Positions 9,520 through 17,894 of a stretch of DNA of 64,000 bases are shown here, piece after piece. Location of the stretch: assembly GCF_005503535.1 (NCBI RefSeq), contig NZ_SCNN01000001.1, positions 744,001-808,000 of the forward strand. Reading direction: 5' to 3'. Positions within the stretch are counted from its first letter, which is position 1. Each line of letters opens with the position of its first letter. The notes under the pieces were generated by a model that had not been told where the DNA came from, did no database searches, and was given only the letters and a program-made list of their open reading frames with translations. The position numbers and the translations under genes were made by a program. The stretch comes from Mesorhizobium comanense. GTDB taxonomy: Bacteria; Pseudomonadota; Alphaproteobacteria; Rhizobiales; Rhizobiaceae.

Positions 9520-9574
9520 CGAATATCCTCCCTTGAGTGTTGCATTCCATCGCCGCTGCGGGCGTGAGGGTGTC

Positions 9575-10378
9575 TCAGGCCTGCAGTGAAGATTCTTCCT
9601 TGGTCGACTTGCGGGCGACGATCAGCGTCACGCCTGCGGTTTCCAGCATCTTTGCCTCGCGGTCCTCGATGCCGTCATCGGTGATGACTGTCGCGATGCG
9701 CGACAGCCCGCACAGGATCAGGCTGGAGCGCTTGCGGAACTTCGAGGAGTCGACCAGCACCACCAGTTCGTCTGCCTGGTCGATCAGTTTCTGCTCCGCC
9801 TGGATCAGCAGCGGATCGCCTTCCATCAGGCCGAGCGGCCCCAGCCCCTGAGCGCCCATGAACATGCGGCGCGCATAGAAATTGCGGGTCACGTCATTGT
9901 CGAAGGGCGACAGGATGATGTTCTGCTCGCGGTAGATCGTGCCTCCCGACAGCATCACCGTGTTTTTCGAATGCTTGAGCAGGTGCTCGGCGATCGGGAA
10001 CGAATTGGTGAAGATCGGCATGCGGCGGCCGGTGAGGAAATGCACCATCTGGAACGTGGTGGTGCCGCCATTGATGATGATCGGCTCGCCGTCCTTGCAC
10101 AGCTCCACCGCCTCGCGCGCTATGGCGCGCTTCTGCGCGGCGTTGAGCGTTTCATTGACGGAGAAGGGCCGGCCGGCAAGTCCGATGAACTGCGGCGGCG
10201 AGATCGCCTCGGCGCCGCCGCGCACGCGGCGCAGGCGCTTTTGCACGTGAAGAGCCGCGATGTCGCGCCGGATCGTCGCCTCGGAGGACTCCGTCAGATC
10301 GACCATCTCCTGAACCGTCACCACAGGTTTTTCCTGGACGGCGGACAGAATGATCCTGTGGCGCTCTTTTTCGTGCAT
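9575..10378 (-). CDS. rhaR: DeoR-family transcriptional regulator of rhamnose genes
   Basis: Sugar-phosphate-sensing repressor. The 267-residue protein has an N-terminal winged helix (residues about 5-55: VTVQEMVDLTESSEATIRRD then LRRVRGGA) and a C-terminal DeoRC sensor domain with INGGTTTFQM and LVDSSKFRKRSS, the usual phosphate-sugar pocket motifs. The ATG at 10376-10378 follows GGAGGAACC at an ideal distance; an upstream in-frame ATG at 10393 has no such site. It heads the minus-strand operon and is divergent from rhaD, the R. leguminosarum arrangement. It probably acts on the inverted repeat in the shared promoter region. Confidence 0.9.
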   Translation of the reverse strand: MHEKERHRIILSAVQEKPVVTVQEMVDLTESSEATIRRDIAALHVQKRLRRVRGGAEAISPPQFIGLAGRPFSVNETLNAAQKRAIAREAVELCKDGEPIIINGGTTTFQMVHFLTGRRMPIFTNSFPIAEHLLKHSKNTVMLSGGTIYREQNIILSPFDNDVTRNFYARRMFMGAQGLGPLGLMEGDPLLIQAEQKLIDQADELVVLVDSSKFRKRSSLILCGLSRIATVITDDGIEDREAKMLETAGVTLIVARKSTKEESSLQA

Positions 10379-10396
10379 GGTTCCTCCCTGCATGAG

Positions 10397-10426
10397 TATC
10401 TAGGCACCCAAAACAAGCAGTGTCAA
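10397..10426 (-). promoter_or_regulatory. Candidate rhaR-rhaSTPQUK promoter
   Basis: On the minus strand TTGACA (10426-10421) is followed, after 18 bp, by TAGATA (10402-10397). The -35 box is exact; the -10 is a weak match. The box forms the outer end of the left operator arm. Confidence 0.45.
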
Positions 10427-10493
10427 TCATTTCCGATCACATAATTTCATTGTGCAATGCAATATGATCGATATTGATCGTTTGTGATTGACA
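10421..10493. promoter_or_regulatory. Candidate RhaR operator: paired inverted repeat
   Basis: The left arm TGTCAATCATTTCCGATCA (10421-10439) and right arm TGATCGTTTGTGATTGACA (10475-10493) are inverted copies that agree at the outer nine and inner six positions. A further TGATCG at 10465-10470 lies exactly 10 bp, one helical turn, before the one in the right arm. The outer ends are TTGACA -35 boxes facing opposite ways. Binding by RhaR is inferred from position and family. Confidence 0.6.
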
Positions 10494-10516
10494 ACAGATC
10501 GGCTTGCGTAGACATT
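10488..10516 (+). promoter_or_regulatory. Candidate rhaDI promoter
   Basis: TTGACA (10488-10493) is followed after 17 bp by GACATT (10511-10516). The -35 box is exact and overlaps the right operator arm; the -10 match is moderate. The ribosome site GGGAGGATACC lies just before rhaD. Confidence 0.45.
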
Positions 10517-10562
10517 CCGGCCAAACGGACAGCGCCTTTTCCGCGTCCCAGGGAGGATACCT

Positions 10563-12665
10563 ATGCTCGACAAGCGCTCCGGCTCGCGCCTCGCCAATCT
10601 GTGGGATGACGCGAAGGCTGAGGGGATGAGCGGTCCTGAACTTCTGGTGTATCGCTCGAACACGCTTGGTTCCGACAAGCGCGTCACCAATTATGGCGGC
10701 GGCAACACCTCGTCCAAGGTCTGGCAGAAGGATCCGCTCACCGGTCAGGACGTGGAAGTGCTGTGGGTCAAGGGCTCGGGCGGCGACAGCGCCTCGATAA
10801 AGCTCGATGGCTTCGCCACCCTCTACATGGACAAGCTGCAGGCGCTGAAGGGGCTTTATCGCGGCGTCGAGCACGAGGACGAGATGGTGGGTTATCTCCC
10901 CCACTGCACCTTCAACCTCAACCCGCGCGCGGCCTCCATCGACACGCCGCTGCATGCTTACGTACCGAGGCCCTTTGTCGATCACATGCACCCCGATGCC
11001 ATCATCGCCATCGCCGCGGCGAAGGATTCCAGGGCGTTGACCAGGGAGATATTCGGCGATGCCATCGGCTGGCTGCCGTGGAAGCGTCCAGGCTTCGAAC
11101 TCGGTCTCTGGCTTGAGAAATTCTGCGCCGAGAACCCCGCCGCCAAGGGCGTGATCCTCGAAAGCCACGGCCTGTTCACCTGGGGCGACACGCCGAAGGA
11201 ATGTTATGAGACGACGATCTCGGTGATCAATCAGGCGATCGAGTGGTTCGAGCGGCGTTCCGAAGGCCTCGCCATTTTCGGCGGCGAGGTGGTCAAGTCG
11301 CTCGCCGCCGCCGCCCGCCGCGCCGTCGCGGCCAAGCTGATGCCGAAAATCCGCGGGCTGATTTCGGAAAAGACCCACAAGCTCGGCCATTTCGACGATT
11401 CCGCCGCCGTGCTCGAATTCGTCAACTCCAGGGATTTGCGGCCGCTGGCGGCGCTCGGCACATCATGCCCGGACCATTTCTTGCGCACCAAGATCCGGCC
11501 GCTGGTCATCGAGTTCGACCCGGCAAAGCCCGACGTCGACGCCGTCATCGCGCGCCTCGCCGATGACATTGCCGACTATCGCGTCGGCTACCAGGCCTAT
11601 TACGACAGCTGCAAGCATCCGGATTCGCCTGATATCCGCGATCCCAATGCCGTGGTCTACCTGATGCCCGGCGTCGGCATGTTCACCTTCGCCGGCGACA
11701 AGGCCACCGCCCGCATCTCCGGCGAATTCTACGTCAACGCCATCAATGTGATGCGCGGCGCCTCGACCGTGTCGTCCTATGTCGGCCTGCCGGCGCAGGA
11801 GGCCTTCGACATCGAATACTGGCTGCTTGAGGATTTGAAACTGCAGCGCATGCCGAAGCCGAAGTCGCTGGCCGGCCAGATCGCACTGGTCACCGGCGGC
11901 GCCGGCGGCATCGGCCGCGCGACAGCCAACCGCCTGTTGCGTGAAGGCGCCTGCGTCGTGCTGGCCGACATCGATGAAACAGCGCTCGCCAGCGCCAACG
12001 AGGAACTGGCGAAAGCCTACGGCAAGGATTTCGTCCGGCCGGTGCTCATCAACGTGACCTCGGAAGAGCAGGTCATCGCCGGCTTTGCCGAGACGGCGGT
12101 CGAGTTCGGCGGCATCGACATCCTGGTGTCCAATGCGGGTCTCGCCTCCTCGGCGCCGATCGAGGAGACGACGCTGGCGCTGTGGACCAAGAACATGGAC
12201 ATATTGTCGACCGGCTATTTCCTGGTCTCGCGGGAAGCGTTCCGGCTGTTTCGCGTGCAGAAGATCGGCGGCAATGTCGTCTTCGTCGCTTCCAAGAATG
12301 GCCTTGCCGCGTCGCCCAATGCGGCGGCCTACTGCACCGCCAAGGCCGCCGAGATCCACCTTGCCCGTTGCCTTGCTCTGGAGGGCGCCGAGGCGCAGAT
12401 CAGGGTCAATGTCGTCAATCCGGACGCCGTGCTGCGCGGTTCGAAAATCTGGACCGGAGAGTGGAAGGAACAGCGCGCCGCCGCCTACAAGATGTCGACC
12501 GACGACCTCGAGGAGCACTACCGTTCGCGCTCCATGCTCAAGCGTTCGGTCTTTCCCGAGGATATCGCCGAGGCGATCTACTTTCTGGCCTCCGACATGT
12601 CGGCCAAATCGACCGGCAACATCATCAACGTCGACGCCGGCAACGCGCAAAGTTTTACGCGGTAG
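10563..12665 (+). CDS. rhaD: Bifunctional rhamnulose-1-phosphate aldolase / short-chain dehydrogenase
   Basis: A 700-residue fusion. Residues about 1-420 are a class II aldolase/adducin domain with NYGGGNTSSK near 40, VDHMHPDAIIAIAAAKD near 140-156 (metal-binding His pair) and ESHGLFTWG near 200. Residues about 435-700 are a short-chain dehydrogenase with VTGGAGGIGRATA, LVSNAGLASSAP and catalytic YCTAKAAEIHLAR. The expected chemistry is cleavage of rhamnulose-1-phosphate to DHAP and L-lactaldehyde, with the second domain oxidising the aldehyde. Such fused enzymes are known in rhizobia and some Bacillus and Chloroflexi species (RhaEW type). It is preceded by GGGAGGATACC and followed by a repeat and rhaI. 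Confidence 0.92.
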   Translation: MLDKRSGSRLANLWDDAKAEGMSGPELLVYRSNTLGSDKRVTNYGGGNTSSKVWQKDPLTGQDVEVLWVKGSGGDSASIKLDGFATLYMDKLQALKGLYRGVEHEDEMVGYLPHCTFNLNPRAASIDTPLHAYVPRPFVDHMHPDAIIAIAAAKDSRALTREIFGDAIGWLPWKRPGFELGLWLEKFCAENPAAKGVILESHGLFTWGDTPKECYETTISVINQAIEWFERRSEGLAIFGGEVVKSLAAAARRAVAAKLMPKIRGLISEKTHKLGHFDDSAAVLEFVNSRDLRPLAALGTSCPDHFLRTKIRPLVIEFDPAKPDVDAVIARLADDIADYRVGYQAYYDSCKHPDSPDIRDPNAVVYLMPGVGMFTFAGDKATARISGEFYVNAINVMRGASTVSSYVGLPAQEAFDIEYWLLEDLKLQRMPKPKSLAGQIALVTGGAGGIGRATANRLLREGACVVLADIDETALASANEELAKAYGKDFVRPVLINVTSEEQVIAGFAETAVEFGGIDILVSNAGLASSAPIEETTLALWTKNMDILSTGYFLVSREAFRLFRVQKIGGNVVFVASKNGLAASPNAAAYCTAKAAEIHLARCLALEGAEAQIRVNVVNPDAVLRGSKIWTGEWKEQRAAAYKMSTDDLEEHYRSRSMLKRSVFPEDIAEAIYFLASDMSAKSTGNIINVDAGNAQSFTR

Positions 12666-12683
12666 CTATAGTTTTGAGGGCGA

Positions 12684-12809
12684 CGCTGCCCCTCATCCGC
12701 CTGCCGGCACCTTCTCCCCGTATAGTGACGGGGAGAAGGGAAGCGCTCCAACGCTGGCGACCCCCTCTCCCCGTTCTTCACGGGGAGAGGGTAAGGGTGA
12801 GGGGCAGCG
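12684..12809. repeat. Palindromic intergenic repeat (family A, copy 1) between rhaD and rhaI
   Basis: Outer 12-bp arms CGCTGCCCCTCA (12684-12695) and TGAGGGGCAGCG (12798-12809) pair perfectly. Two inner hairpins lie between: CCTTCTCCCCGT/ACGGGGAGAAGG (12710-12739) and CCCTCTCCCCGT/ACGGGGAGAGGG (12763-12791). The result is a cloverleaf-like fold inside the rhaDI transcript. A second, longer copy is at 24088-24267. Confidence 0.85.
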
Positions 12810-12840
12810 CCGACCGAACGCATACTGGGGAGGAATTGCA

Positions 12841-14133
12841 GTGTCCGAATTGATCATCTCCGCCGACGTCATCGAACAGGACAACGCCTCCCGCCAGGCC
12901 GACCTCGAGCGCGACTACACCTCACTTGGCGAGCGCCTCGACCGGCGCGGCATCGCCATCGATGCGATCCGCGACAAGGTGGAGAAATTCGGCGTGGCGA
13001 TCCCGTCCTGGGGCGTCGGCACCGGCGGCACGCGCTTTGCCCGCTTTCCCGGTGCCGGCGAGCCGCGCGACGTCTTCGACAAGATCGAGGATTGCGCCGT
13101 CATCAGCCAATTGACGCAGGCCACCCCGACCGTCTCGCTCCACATCCCCTGGGACAAGGCCGATCCGAAGCGGCTGAAACAGGCCGCCTCGCGCTTCGGT
13201 CTTGGCTTCGACGCGATGAATTCCAACACCTTCTCGGATGCTAAGGACCAGGAACGTTCCTACAAGTTCGGCTCGTTGTCGCATGCCGACGCCGGCACGC
13301 GCAGGCAAGCGGTCGAACACAATCTCGAATGCATAGAGATCGGCAAGGCGCTGGGTTCGAAGGCGCTGACGGTGTGGATCGGCGATGGCTCGAACTTCCC
13401 CGGCCAGGTCAACTTCGCCAGGGCGTTCGAGCGCTATCTCGATGCCATGAAGCAAGTCTATGACGGACTGCCGGACGGCTGGAAACTGTTCACCGAACAC
13501 AAGATGTATGAGCCGGCCTTCTATTCCACCGTCGTGCAGGACTGGGGCACCAACTACATGATTGCCAAGGAGCTGGGCGACAAGGCATTCTGCCTGGTCG
13601 ATCTCGGCCACCATGCGCCCAACGTCAACATCGAGATGATTGTCTCGCGGCTCATCCAGTTCAAGAAGCTCGGCGGCTTCCATTTCAACGATTCCAAATA
13701 TGGCGACGACGACCTCGATGCCGGCTCGATCGATCCCTACCGGCTGTTCCTGGTCTTCAATGAACTGGTCGACGCCGAACTGTCGGGTGCCGAGGGATTC
13801 GATCCCGCTCATATGCTGGACCAGAGCCATAACGTCACCGATCCGATCGAGAGCCTCATGCTGTCGGCGGTCGAGGTGCAGCGCGCCTACGTGCAGGCGC
13901 TGCTGGTCGACCGCAAGGTGCTCGAAGGTTTTCAGGAGGCCAACGACGCGCTCATGGCGACGCAGACGCTGAAGGCCGCCTACCGCACCGACGTCGAGCC
14001 GATCCTGGCCATGGCGCGCCTGCGCACTGGTGGCGCCATCGATCCGGTCGCGGTCTACCGGGCGGCCGGCTATCGAGCCAAGGTCGCGGAAGAACGTCCG
14101 GCGGTCGCCGGCGGCAGTGGCGGCATCGTTTGA
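12841..14133 (+). CDS. rhaI: L-rhamnose isomerase
   Basis: Converts L-rhamnose to L-rhamnulose using divalent metal in a xylose-isomerase-type TIM barrel. The 430-residue protein is the RhaI type found in rhizobia and Pseudomonas stutzeri, not the E. coli RhaA type. Metal and active-site segments seen are IPSWGVGTGGTRFARFPG near 55-72, LFTEHKMYEPAFY near 218-230, LVDLGHHAPNVNIEM near 250-264 and GGFHFNDSKYGDDD near 278-291. The start is a GTG at 12841, chosen because GGGGAGGAATT precedes it and the protein aligns from there; the longer frame upstream runs through the repeat and the end of rhaD. It forms an operon with rhaD. Confidence 0.92.
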   Translation: MSELIISADVIEQDNASRQADLERDYTSLGERLDRRGIAIDAIRDKVEKFGVAIPSWGVGTGGTRFARFPGAGEPRDVFDKIEDCAVISQLTQATPTVSLHIPWDKADPKRLKQAASRFGLGFDAMNSNTFSDAKDQERSYKFGSLSHADAGTRRQAVEHNLECIEIGKALGSKALTVWIGDGSNFPGQVNFARAFERYLDAMKQVYDGLPDGWKLFTEHKMYEPAFYSTVVQDWGTNYMIAKELGDKAFCLVDLGHHAPNVNIEMIVSRLIQFKKLGGFHFNDSKYGDDDLDAGSIDPYRLFLVFNELVDAELSGAEGFDPAHMLDQSHNVTDPIESLMLSAVEVQRAYVQALLVDRKVLEGFQEANDALMATQTLKAAYRTDVEPILAMARLRTGGAIDPVAVYRAAGYRAKVAEERPAVAGGSGGIV

Positions 14134-14138
14134 GATTA

Positions 14139-14312
14139 GCCAATCTCCCCCCTTGTGGGGGAGATGTCCGGCAGGACAGAGAGGGGCGCTGTCCCGCCAG
14201 CCTTTCAGTCAGTTCCCACAGAAGTTGGATTTCAAAGTATCGAAGGTCGGCGATCCTTGGGGCCCCCCCTCTGCCCTGCCGGGCATTTCCCACGTGGGGG
14301 AGATCATCAGCT
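14139..14312. repeat. Palindromic intergenic repeat (family C) after rhaI
   Basis: A hairpin ATCTCCCCC/GGGGGAGAT (14143-14165) is followed by GTCCGGCAGGACAGAGAGGG; an inverted, diverged copy (CCCTCTGCCCTGCCGGGCAT, then a second GTGGGGGAGAT) lies at about 14266-14304. The layout, two inverted arms around a variable centre, matches rhizobial mosaic elements. It lies at the 3' end of the rhaDI transcript and may help end it. Confidence 0.75.
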
Positions 14313-14407
14313 CCGCGGGCGAACATCAATATGTGCTCGCCCATATTGATGATGGACTCGGCCGCCCCAAGTAGCTCTTCTAGGTACACTGCACCTGGAG
14401 CACCGAT

Positions 14408-16147
14408 ATGCCCTTGACCCGCCGGACGCTGATTGGCGTCACTCTTTCGCTCGCAATAGCGCTGACGCCATCCGCGGCAGTCTTTGCAGCCTCGCCCGCT
14501 CCCGCCAAGGGAGAGCACGGCATGGTGGTGACAGCGCAGCATCTGGCGTCCGAGGTCGGCGTCGAGGTTCTGAAGAAGGGCGGCAATGCCATCGACGCGG
14601 CGGTGGCGGTCGGCTACGCGCTTGCCGTCGTCTATCCGAACGCGGGCAATATAGGCGGTGGCGGCTTCATGACGATCCGTTTTGCCGACGGCCGGTCGAC
14701 CTTCCTCGATTTCCGCGAGCGCGCGCCGCTGGCCGCCACCAAAACCATGTATCTCGACAAGGACGGCAATCCAGTGAAGGGCGCCAGCCTCGACGGCTAT
14801 CTCGCGGTCGGCGTTCCGGGCTCGGTCGCCGGTTTCGAAATGGCACGCGAGAAATACGGCACCTTGTCCAGGCAGGATCTGATGGCGCCGGCGATTGCCT
14901 ATGCGCGGGACGGGTTCGTCCTCAACCAGGGTGACGCCGCCTCCTTTGCCGCAAGCGCCGACCGGCTTGCCAAGGACCCGGCAGCGGCCTCGATCTTCCT
15001 GAAGCCCGACCACAAGCCCTACGGCATCGGCGAAAAGCTCGCGCAGCCGGACCTTGCGGCCTCGCTGGCGGCGATCTCAGATAAGGGACCGGACGCCTTT
15101 TACAAGGGCGCCATCGCCGATGCCATCGTCAAGGCGAGCGGCGCCAAGGGCGGCATCCTGGCCAATCAGGATTTCGAGCAATATGCGGTGCGCGAGTTGA
15201 AGCCGGTGACGTGCGACTACCGTGGCTACGAGATCACCTCCTCGCCGCCGCCGAGCTCGGGCGGCGTTATCATCTGCGAAATCCTCAACGTGCTCGAAGG
15301 CTATCCCTTGTCCTATCTCGGCGCCGGCTCCGCCGAGACAGTGCATGTCATGGTGGAAGCCATGCGGCACGCCTATGTCGACCGCAATTCGGCTCTGGGC
15401 GATCCCGATTTCGTCGACAATCCTGTCTCGAAGCTATTGGACAAGGCCTACGCCAAGGATATCCGCGACAAGATCGATCCGTTCCGTGCGGGCGTCTCGA
15501 AGGACCTGATGCCGAAAGGCTTTGGCGAGTCGAAGGAGACCACGCACTATTCGATCATCGACAAGGACGGCAACGCGGTCGCGGTCACCTACACGCTGAA
15601 CGGGTCGTTCGGCGCGGGCGTCGTCGCCGACGGAACCGGCATCCTGCTCAACAACGAGATGGACGATTTCACCCAGAAGCCGGGCGTGCCCAACCTGTAT
15701 GGTCTCGTCCAGGGCGAGGCCAATGCCATCCAGCCGAAGAAGACGCCGCTGTCGTCGATGAGCCCGACCATCGTCTCCAGGGACGGAAAGCCGTTCATGG
15801 TCATCGGCAGCCCTGGCGGTTCGCGCATCATCACGATTACGCTCGAGGCCATCGTCAATGTCATCGACCACGGAATGAACATCCAGGAAGCGATCGACGC
15901 GCCGCGCATCCATCACCAATGGCTGCCCGACACGATCTATGTCGAGCCGTTCGGCCTTTCACCGGACACCGAAAGGCTGTTGGCGGGGATGGGCTATCAC
16001 CTTGACCTGGGCAACGAGACCTGGGGCCAGGCGGCGGGTATTCTGGTCGGCGGCAAAAGCCTGAGCGAGATCGAGAAGGGCGGCGGCGCGCGTTACAACG
16101 GCGCCATCGACAGCCGCGCCGCATCGGGCGAGGCGCTCGGATATTGA
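14408..16147 (+). CDS. ggt: Gamma-glutamyltransferase
   Basis: Periplasmic N-terminal nucleophile hydrolase that cleaves gamma-glutamyl bonds of glutathione and related compounds. The 579-residue precursor has a Sec signal peptide: RRTLIGVTLSLAIALTPSAA core, cleaved near AVFAA-SPA. The autoprocessing site is TTHYSIID, with the nucleophile Thr at about residue 378 following Glu. Other hallmarks are NAGNIGGGGFMTIRF near 78-92, DFRERAP near 106-112 (substrate-binding Arg), YTLNGSFGAGV and GSPGGSRIITI near 467-477. Both subunits are intact in one reading frame. It is a single gene downstream of the rha repeat. Confidence 0.94.
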   Translation: MPLTRRTLIGVTLSLAIALTPSAAVFAASPAPAKGEHGMVVTAQHLASEVGVEVLKKGGNAIDAAVAVGYALAVVYPNAGNIGGGGFMTIRFADGRSTFLDFRERAPLAATKTMYLDKDGNPVKGASLDGYLAVGVPGSVAGFEMAREKYGTLSRQDLMAPAIAYARDGFVLNQGDAASFAASADRLAKDPAAASIFLKPDHKPYGIGEKLAQPDLAASLAAISDKGPDAFYKGAIADAIVKASGAKGGILANQDFEQYAVRELKPVTCDYRGYEITSSPPPSSGGVIICEILNVLEGYPLSYLGAGSAETVHVMVEAMRHAYVDRNSALGDPDFVDNPVSKLLDKAYAKDIRDKIDPFRAGVSKDLMPKGFGESKETTHYSIIDKDGNAVAVTYTLNGSFGAGVVADGTGILLNNEMDDFTQKPGVPNLYGLVQGEANAIQPKKTPLSSMSPTIVSRDGKPFMVIGSPGGSRIITITLEAIVNVIDHGMNIQEAIDAPRIHHQWLPDTIYVEPFGLSPDTERLLAGMGYHLDLGNETWGQAAGILVGGKSLSEIEKGGGARYNGAIDSRAASGEALGY

Positions 16148-16217
16148 GATCGCGATCGGCTCCCGGGCGGGTGCCGGTCCACGGCCCGGCAAGCGGCGTT
16201 CAGATCAAAAGAGGCCT

Positions 16218-16559
16218 TCAGGTCACCAGCGTGATGGTCGATGCGATGAGCATCAGGGCGGCGATGCCGACGAACACCGCGTAGATGCGCGGCCGGTCGA
16301 GCAGGAGCGCGTTTCCGGAAATCCAGGCCGATGTGGCGCCGCCCAATGCGAACAGGAAGCCGTTGCGGTGTCCGAACGTCATCGACGCGGCCATCAGGCC
16401 GCCAATGATCAGGGCGCCGAACACGATGATCACCGCGACCGCGTATTTCTCGAAATCATTGTTGCCGATTCCCGGCCCGATCGCGTTCAGATTCGGCAAA
16501 TCGTCCGGATCGAAAGGGTTTGCAGACCCGTATTCGTCTTGACCGATGGATTCTCGCAT
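16218..16559 (-). CDS. Small integral membrane protein of unknown function
   Basis: I do not recognise this family. From the ATG at 16557-16559 (ribosome site GGAGAACGAG) it is 113 residues. The first 40 are acidic and polar (DEYGSANPFDPDDLPNLN), followed by three hydrophobic segments: about residues 40-60 (VAVIIVFGALIIGGLMAA), 68-87 (FLFALGGATSAWISGNALLL) and 93-111 (AVFVGIAALMLIASTITL). It converges on ggt. An earlier in-frame ATG at 16610 would add 17 unremarkable residues. Confidence 0.6.
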   Translation of the reverse strand: MRESIGQDEYGSANPFDPDDLPNLNAIGPGIGNNDFEKYAVAVIIVFGALIIGGLMAASMTFGHRNGFLFALGGATSAWISGNALLLDRPRIYAVFVGIAALMLIASTITLVT

Positions 16560-17015
16560 CACTCGTTCTCCGCTGCCCGGCAACAAACCATCAACACCTG
16601 CCGAGTGCAACCCGATCGTAAGTGCTCACCGTAACGGCTGTCATCTTCAACACGTTCCGGCAGCGCTTGTCACCGCTTTTTCGGGCTCCTGGCCAGATCA
16701 CTTCCGCGATCCAGTGCAGCTCGACCAGATGGCAAGCCGCCATCCATCCATAGGCGATCTATGCGGAGAAAAGATGATGTCGCCGGTCAATTCGGCTTCA
16801 GGCGCCCCTGCGCGGCTGCGGCGGGGAGTCGCAGTGCCCGGCACAGGCCGGCCGGATTGCCTGCACTCCGCCGCATCTTAAATGTTGACTATGAAAGTCA
16901 TGTTTCATAGTCAACCGGGAACGGCCGCTTGAGGCAGTGGTGCGCAGACAGGGACGCGACATTGGAAACACACCGGCAAACTGGTCAGGAAGGGGCACCC
17001 GGCCGCTCACGCGTG
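16560..17015. other. 456-bp intergenic region before the siderophore operon
   Basis: Between the divergent membrane-protein gene and the binding-protein gene. Apart from the palindrome at 16884-16915 I see no gene-like frame with a ribosome site, and no RNA gene. Confidence 0.6.
16884..16915. promoter_or_regulatory. Perfect 13-bp inverted repeat, candidate iron-responsive operator
   Basis: GTTGACTATGAAA (16884-16896), spacer GTCATG, then TTTCATAGTCAAC (16903-16915): every base of the arms pairs. It contains TGA-N9-TCA at 16886-16900, the pattern described for RirA iron-response sites in rhizobia, and TTGACT could serve as a -35 box. It lies about 100 bp before a siderophore-uptake operon. 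The regulator is inferred. Confidence 0.55.
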
Positions 17016-17894
17016 ATGACCCGGCGCGCCGCGCTGGCGCTGTCCGCGTTTTTGCCCCTGGCCGGCGTCATGCCGCGCGCTGCTGGAGCCCGACCGCTGC
17101 GCATCGTCTGCCTCGATGACGGGCTGGCCGAGACCTTCCTCATGCTCGATGTCACGCCGGTCGCCGTCGCCGATCGCGAGGTCTGGGAAAAGTGGGTGGT
17201 CGAGCCGCCCCTGCCGCCTGAGGTCGCCGATATCGGTACGATCCTGGAACCCAATCTCGAATTCCTGCAGCAGCTCCGCCCCGACATCATCCTCTCGATC
17301 CCCTATCTCGACGGCATCAAGCCGCTGCTCGAACGGGTCGCGCCGGTGACGACGATCGGCATCTACACACCTGATGGCCAGCCCTATCAACGCGCGGTCG
17401 AGGCGACGCGTCAGCTGGCGGCCCTTGTCGGCAAGGAGAAGGAGGGCGAGGCGCTGATCGCGGCGACGGAGGCGCATTTCTCCGATGTCAGGCGCCAGCT
17501 GGCGCCGCTTTCGGCGCGGCCGGTCTACGTCGTCAACTTCCTCGATCCGCGCAATGTGCGCGTCTACGGCCGGATGAGCCTGTTCCAGGACGTGTTCGAC
17601 CGCATCGGCATCCGCAACGCCTGGACCGGGGAGACCAATTACTGGGGGTTTGCCACTGTCGGCATAGACGGGCTCGCGACGTCGAGCGATGCTCGCCTTG
17701 CCTATCTCGAACCCCTGCCGGAAGGGGCGGGCGGCACTCTGACCGAGAGCCCCGTCTGGAACGCCATGCCTTTCGTGCGCAACCGCTCGATCATGCGCCT
17801 GCCGCCTGTGCTGATGTTCGGCACGCTGCCCTCGGCAAGCCGGTTTGCCCGTTTGCTGGCGCAAGCATTGATGGCGGAGAGCGCCCGTGGCTGA
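17016..17894 (+). CDS. fhuD: Iron-siderophore ABC transporter substrate-binding protein (FhuD-like, Tat signal)
   Basis: Periplasmic receptor for a ferric siderophore, probably of the hydroxamate class. From the ATG at 17016 it is 292 residues with a twin-arginine leader, MTRRAALALSAFLP, and a likely AGA cleavage site near residue 25. The type III binding fold shows as PLRIVCLDDGLAETFLML, IGTILEPNLEFLQQLRPDII near 75-95, and a long central helix. The upstream part of the frame has no conserved content, which supports the start. It overlaps the permease gene by 8 bp. No FhuC-type ATPase gene is present nearby. Confidence 0.85.
   Translation: MTRRAALALSAFLPLAGVMPRAAGARPLRIVCLDDGLAETFLMLDVTPVAVADREVWEKWVVEPPLPPEVADIGTILEPNLEFLQQLRPDIILSIPYLDGIKPLLERVAPVTTIGIYTPDGQPYQRAVEATRQLAALVGKEKEGEALIAATEAHFSDVRRQLAPLSARPVYVVNFLDPRNVRVYGRMSLFQDVFDRIGIRNAWTGETNYWGFATVGIDGLATSSDARLAYLEPLPEGAGGTLTESPVWNAMPFVRNRSIMRLPPVLMFGTLPSASRFARLLAQALMAESARG

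Noticed and set aside
12085..12840. A long open frame joining the end of rhaD to rhaI as one 682-residue protein
   Set aside because: The first 250 codons read rhaD in the wrong frame and then the repeat. The GTG at 12841 with a strong ribosome site starts the rhamnose isomerase.
8350..14312. The direct and inverted GC-rich repeats as a CRISPR array
   Set aside because: Units are few, palindromic, of unequal spacing and located in separate intergenic gaps; no cas gene is present.
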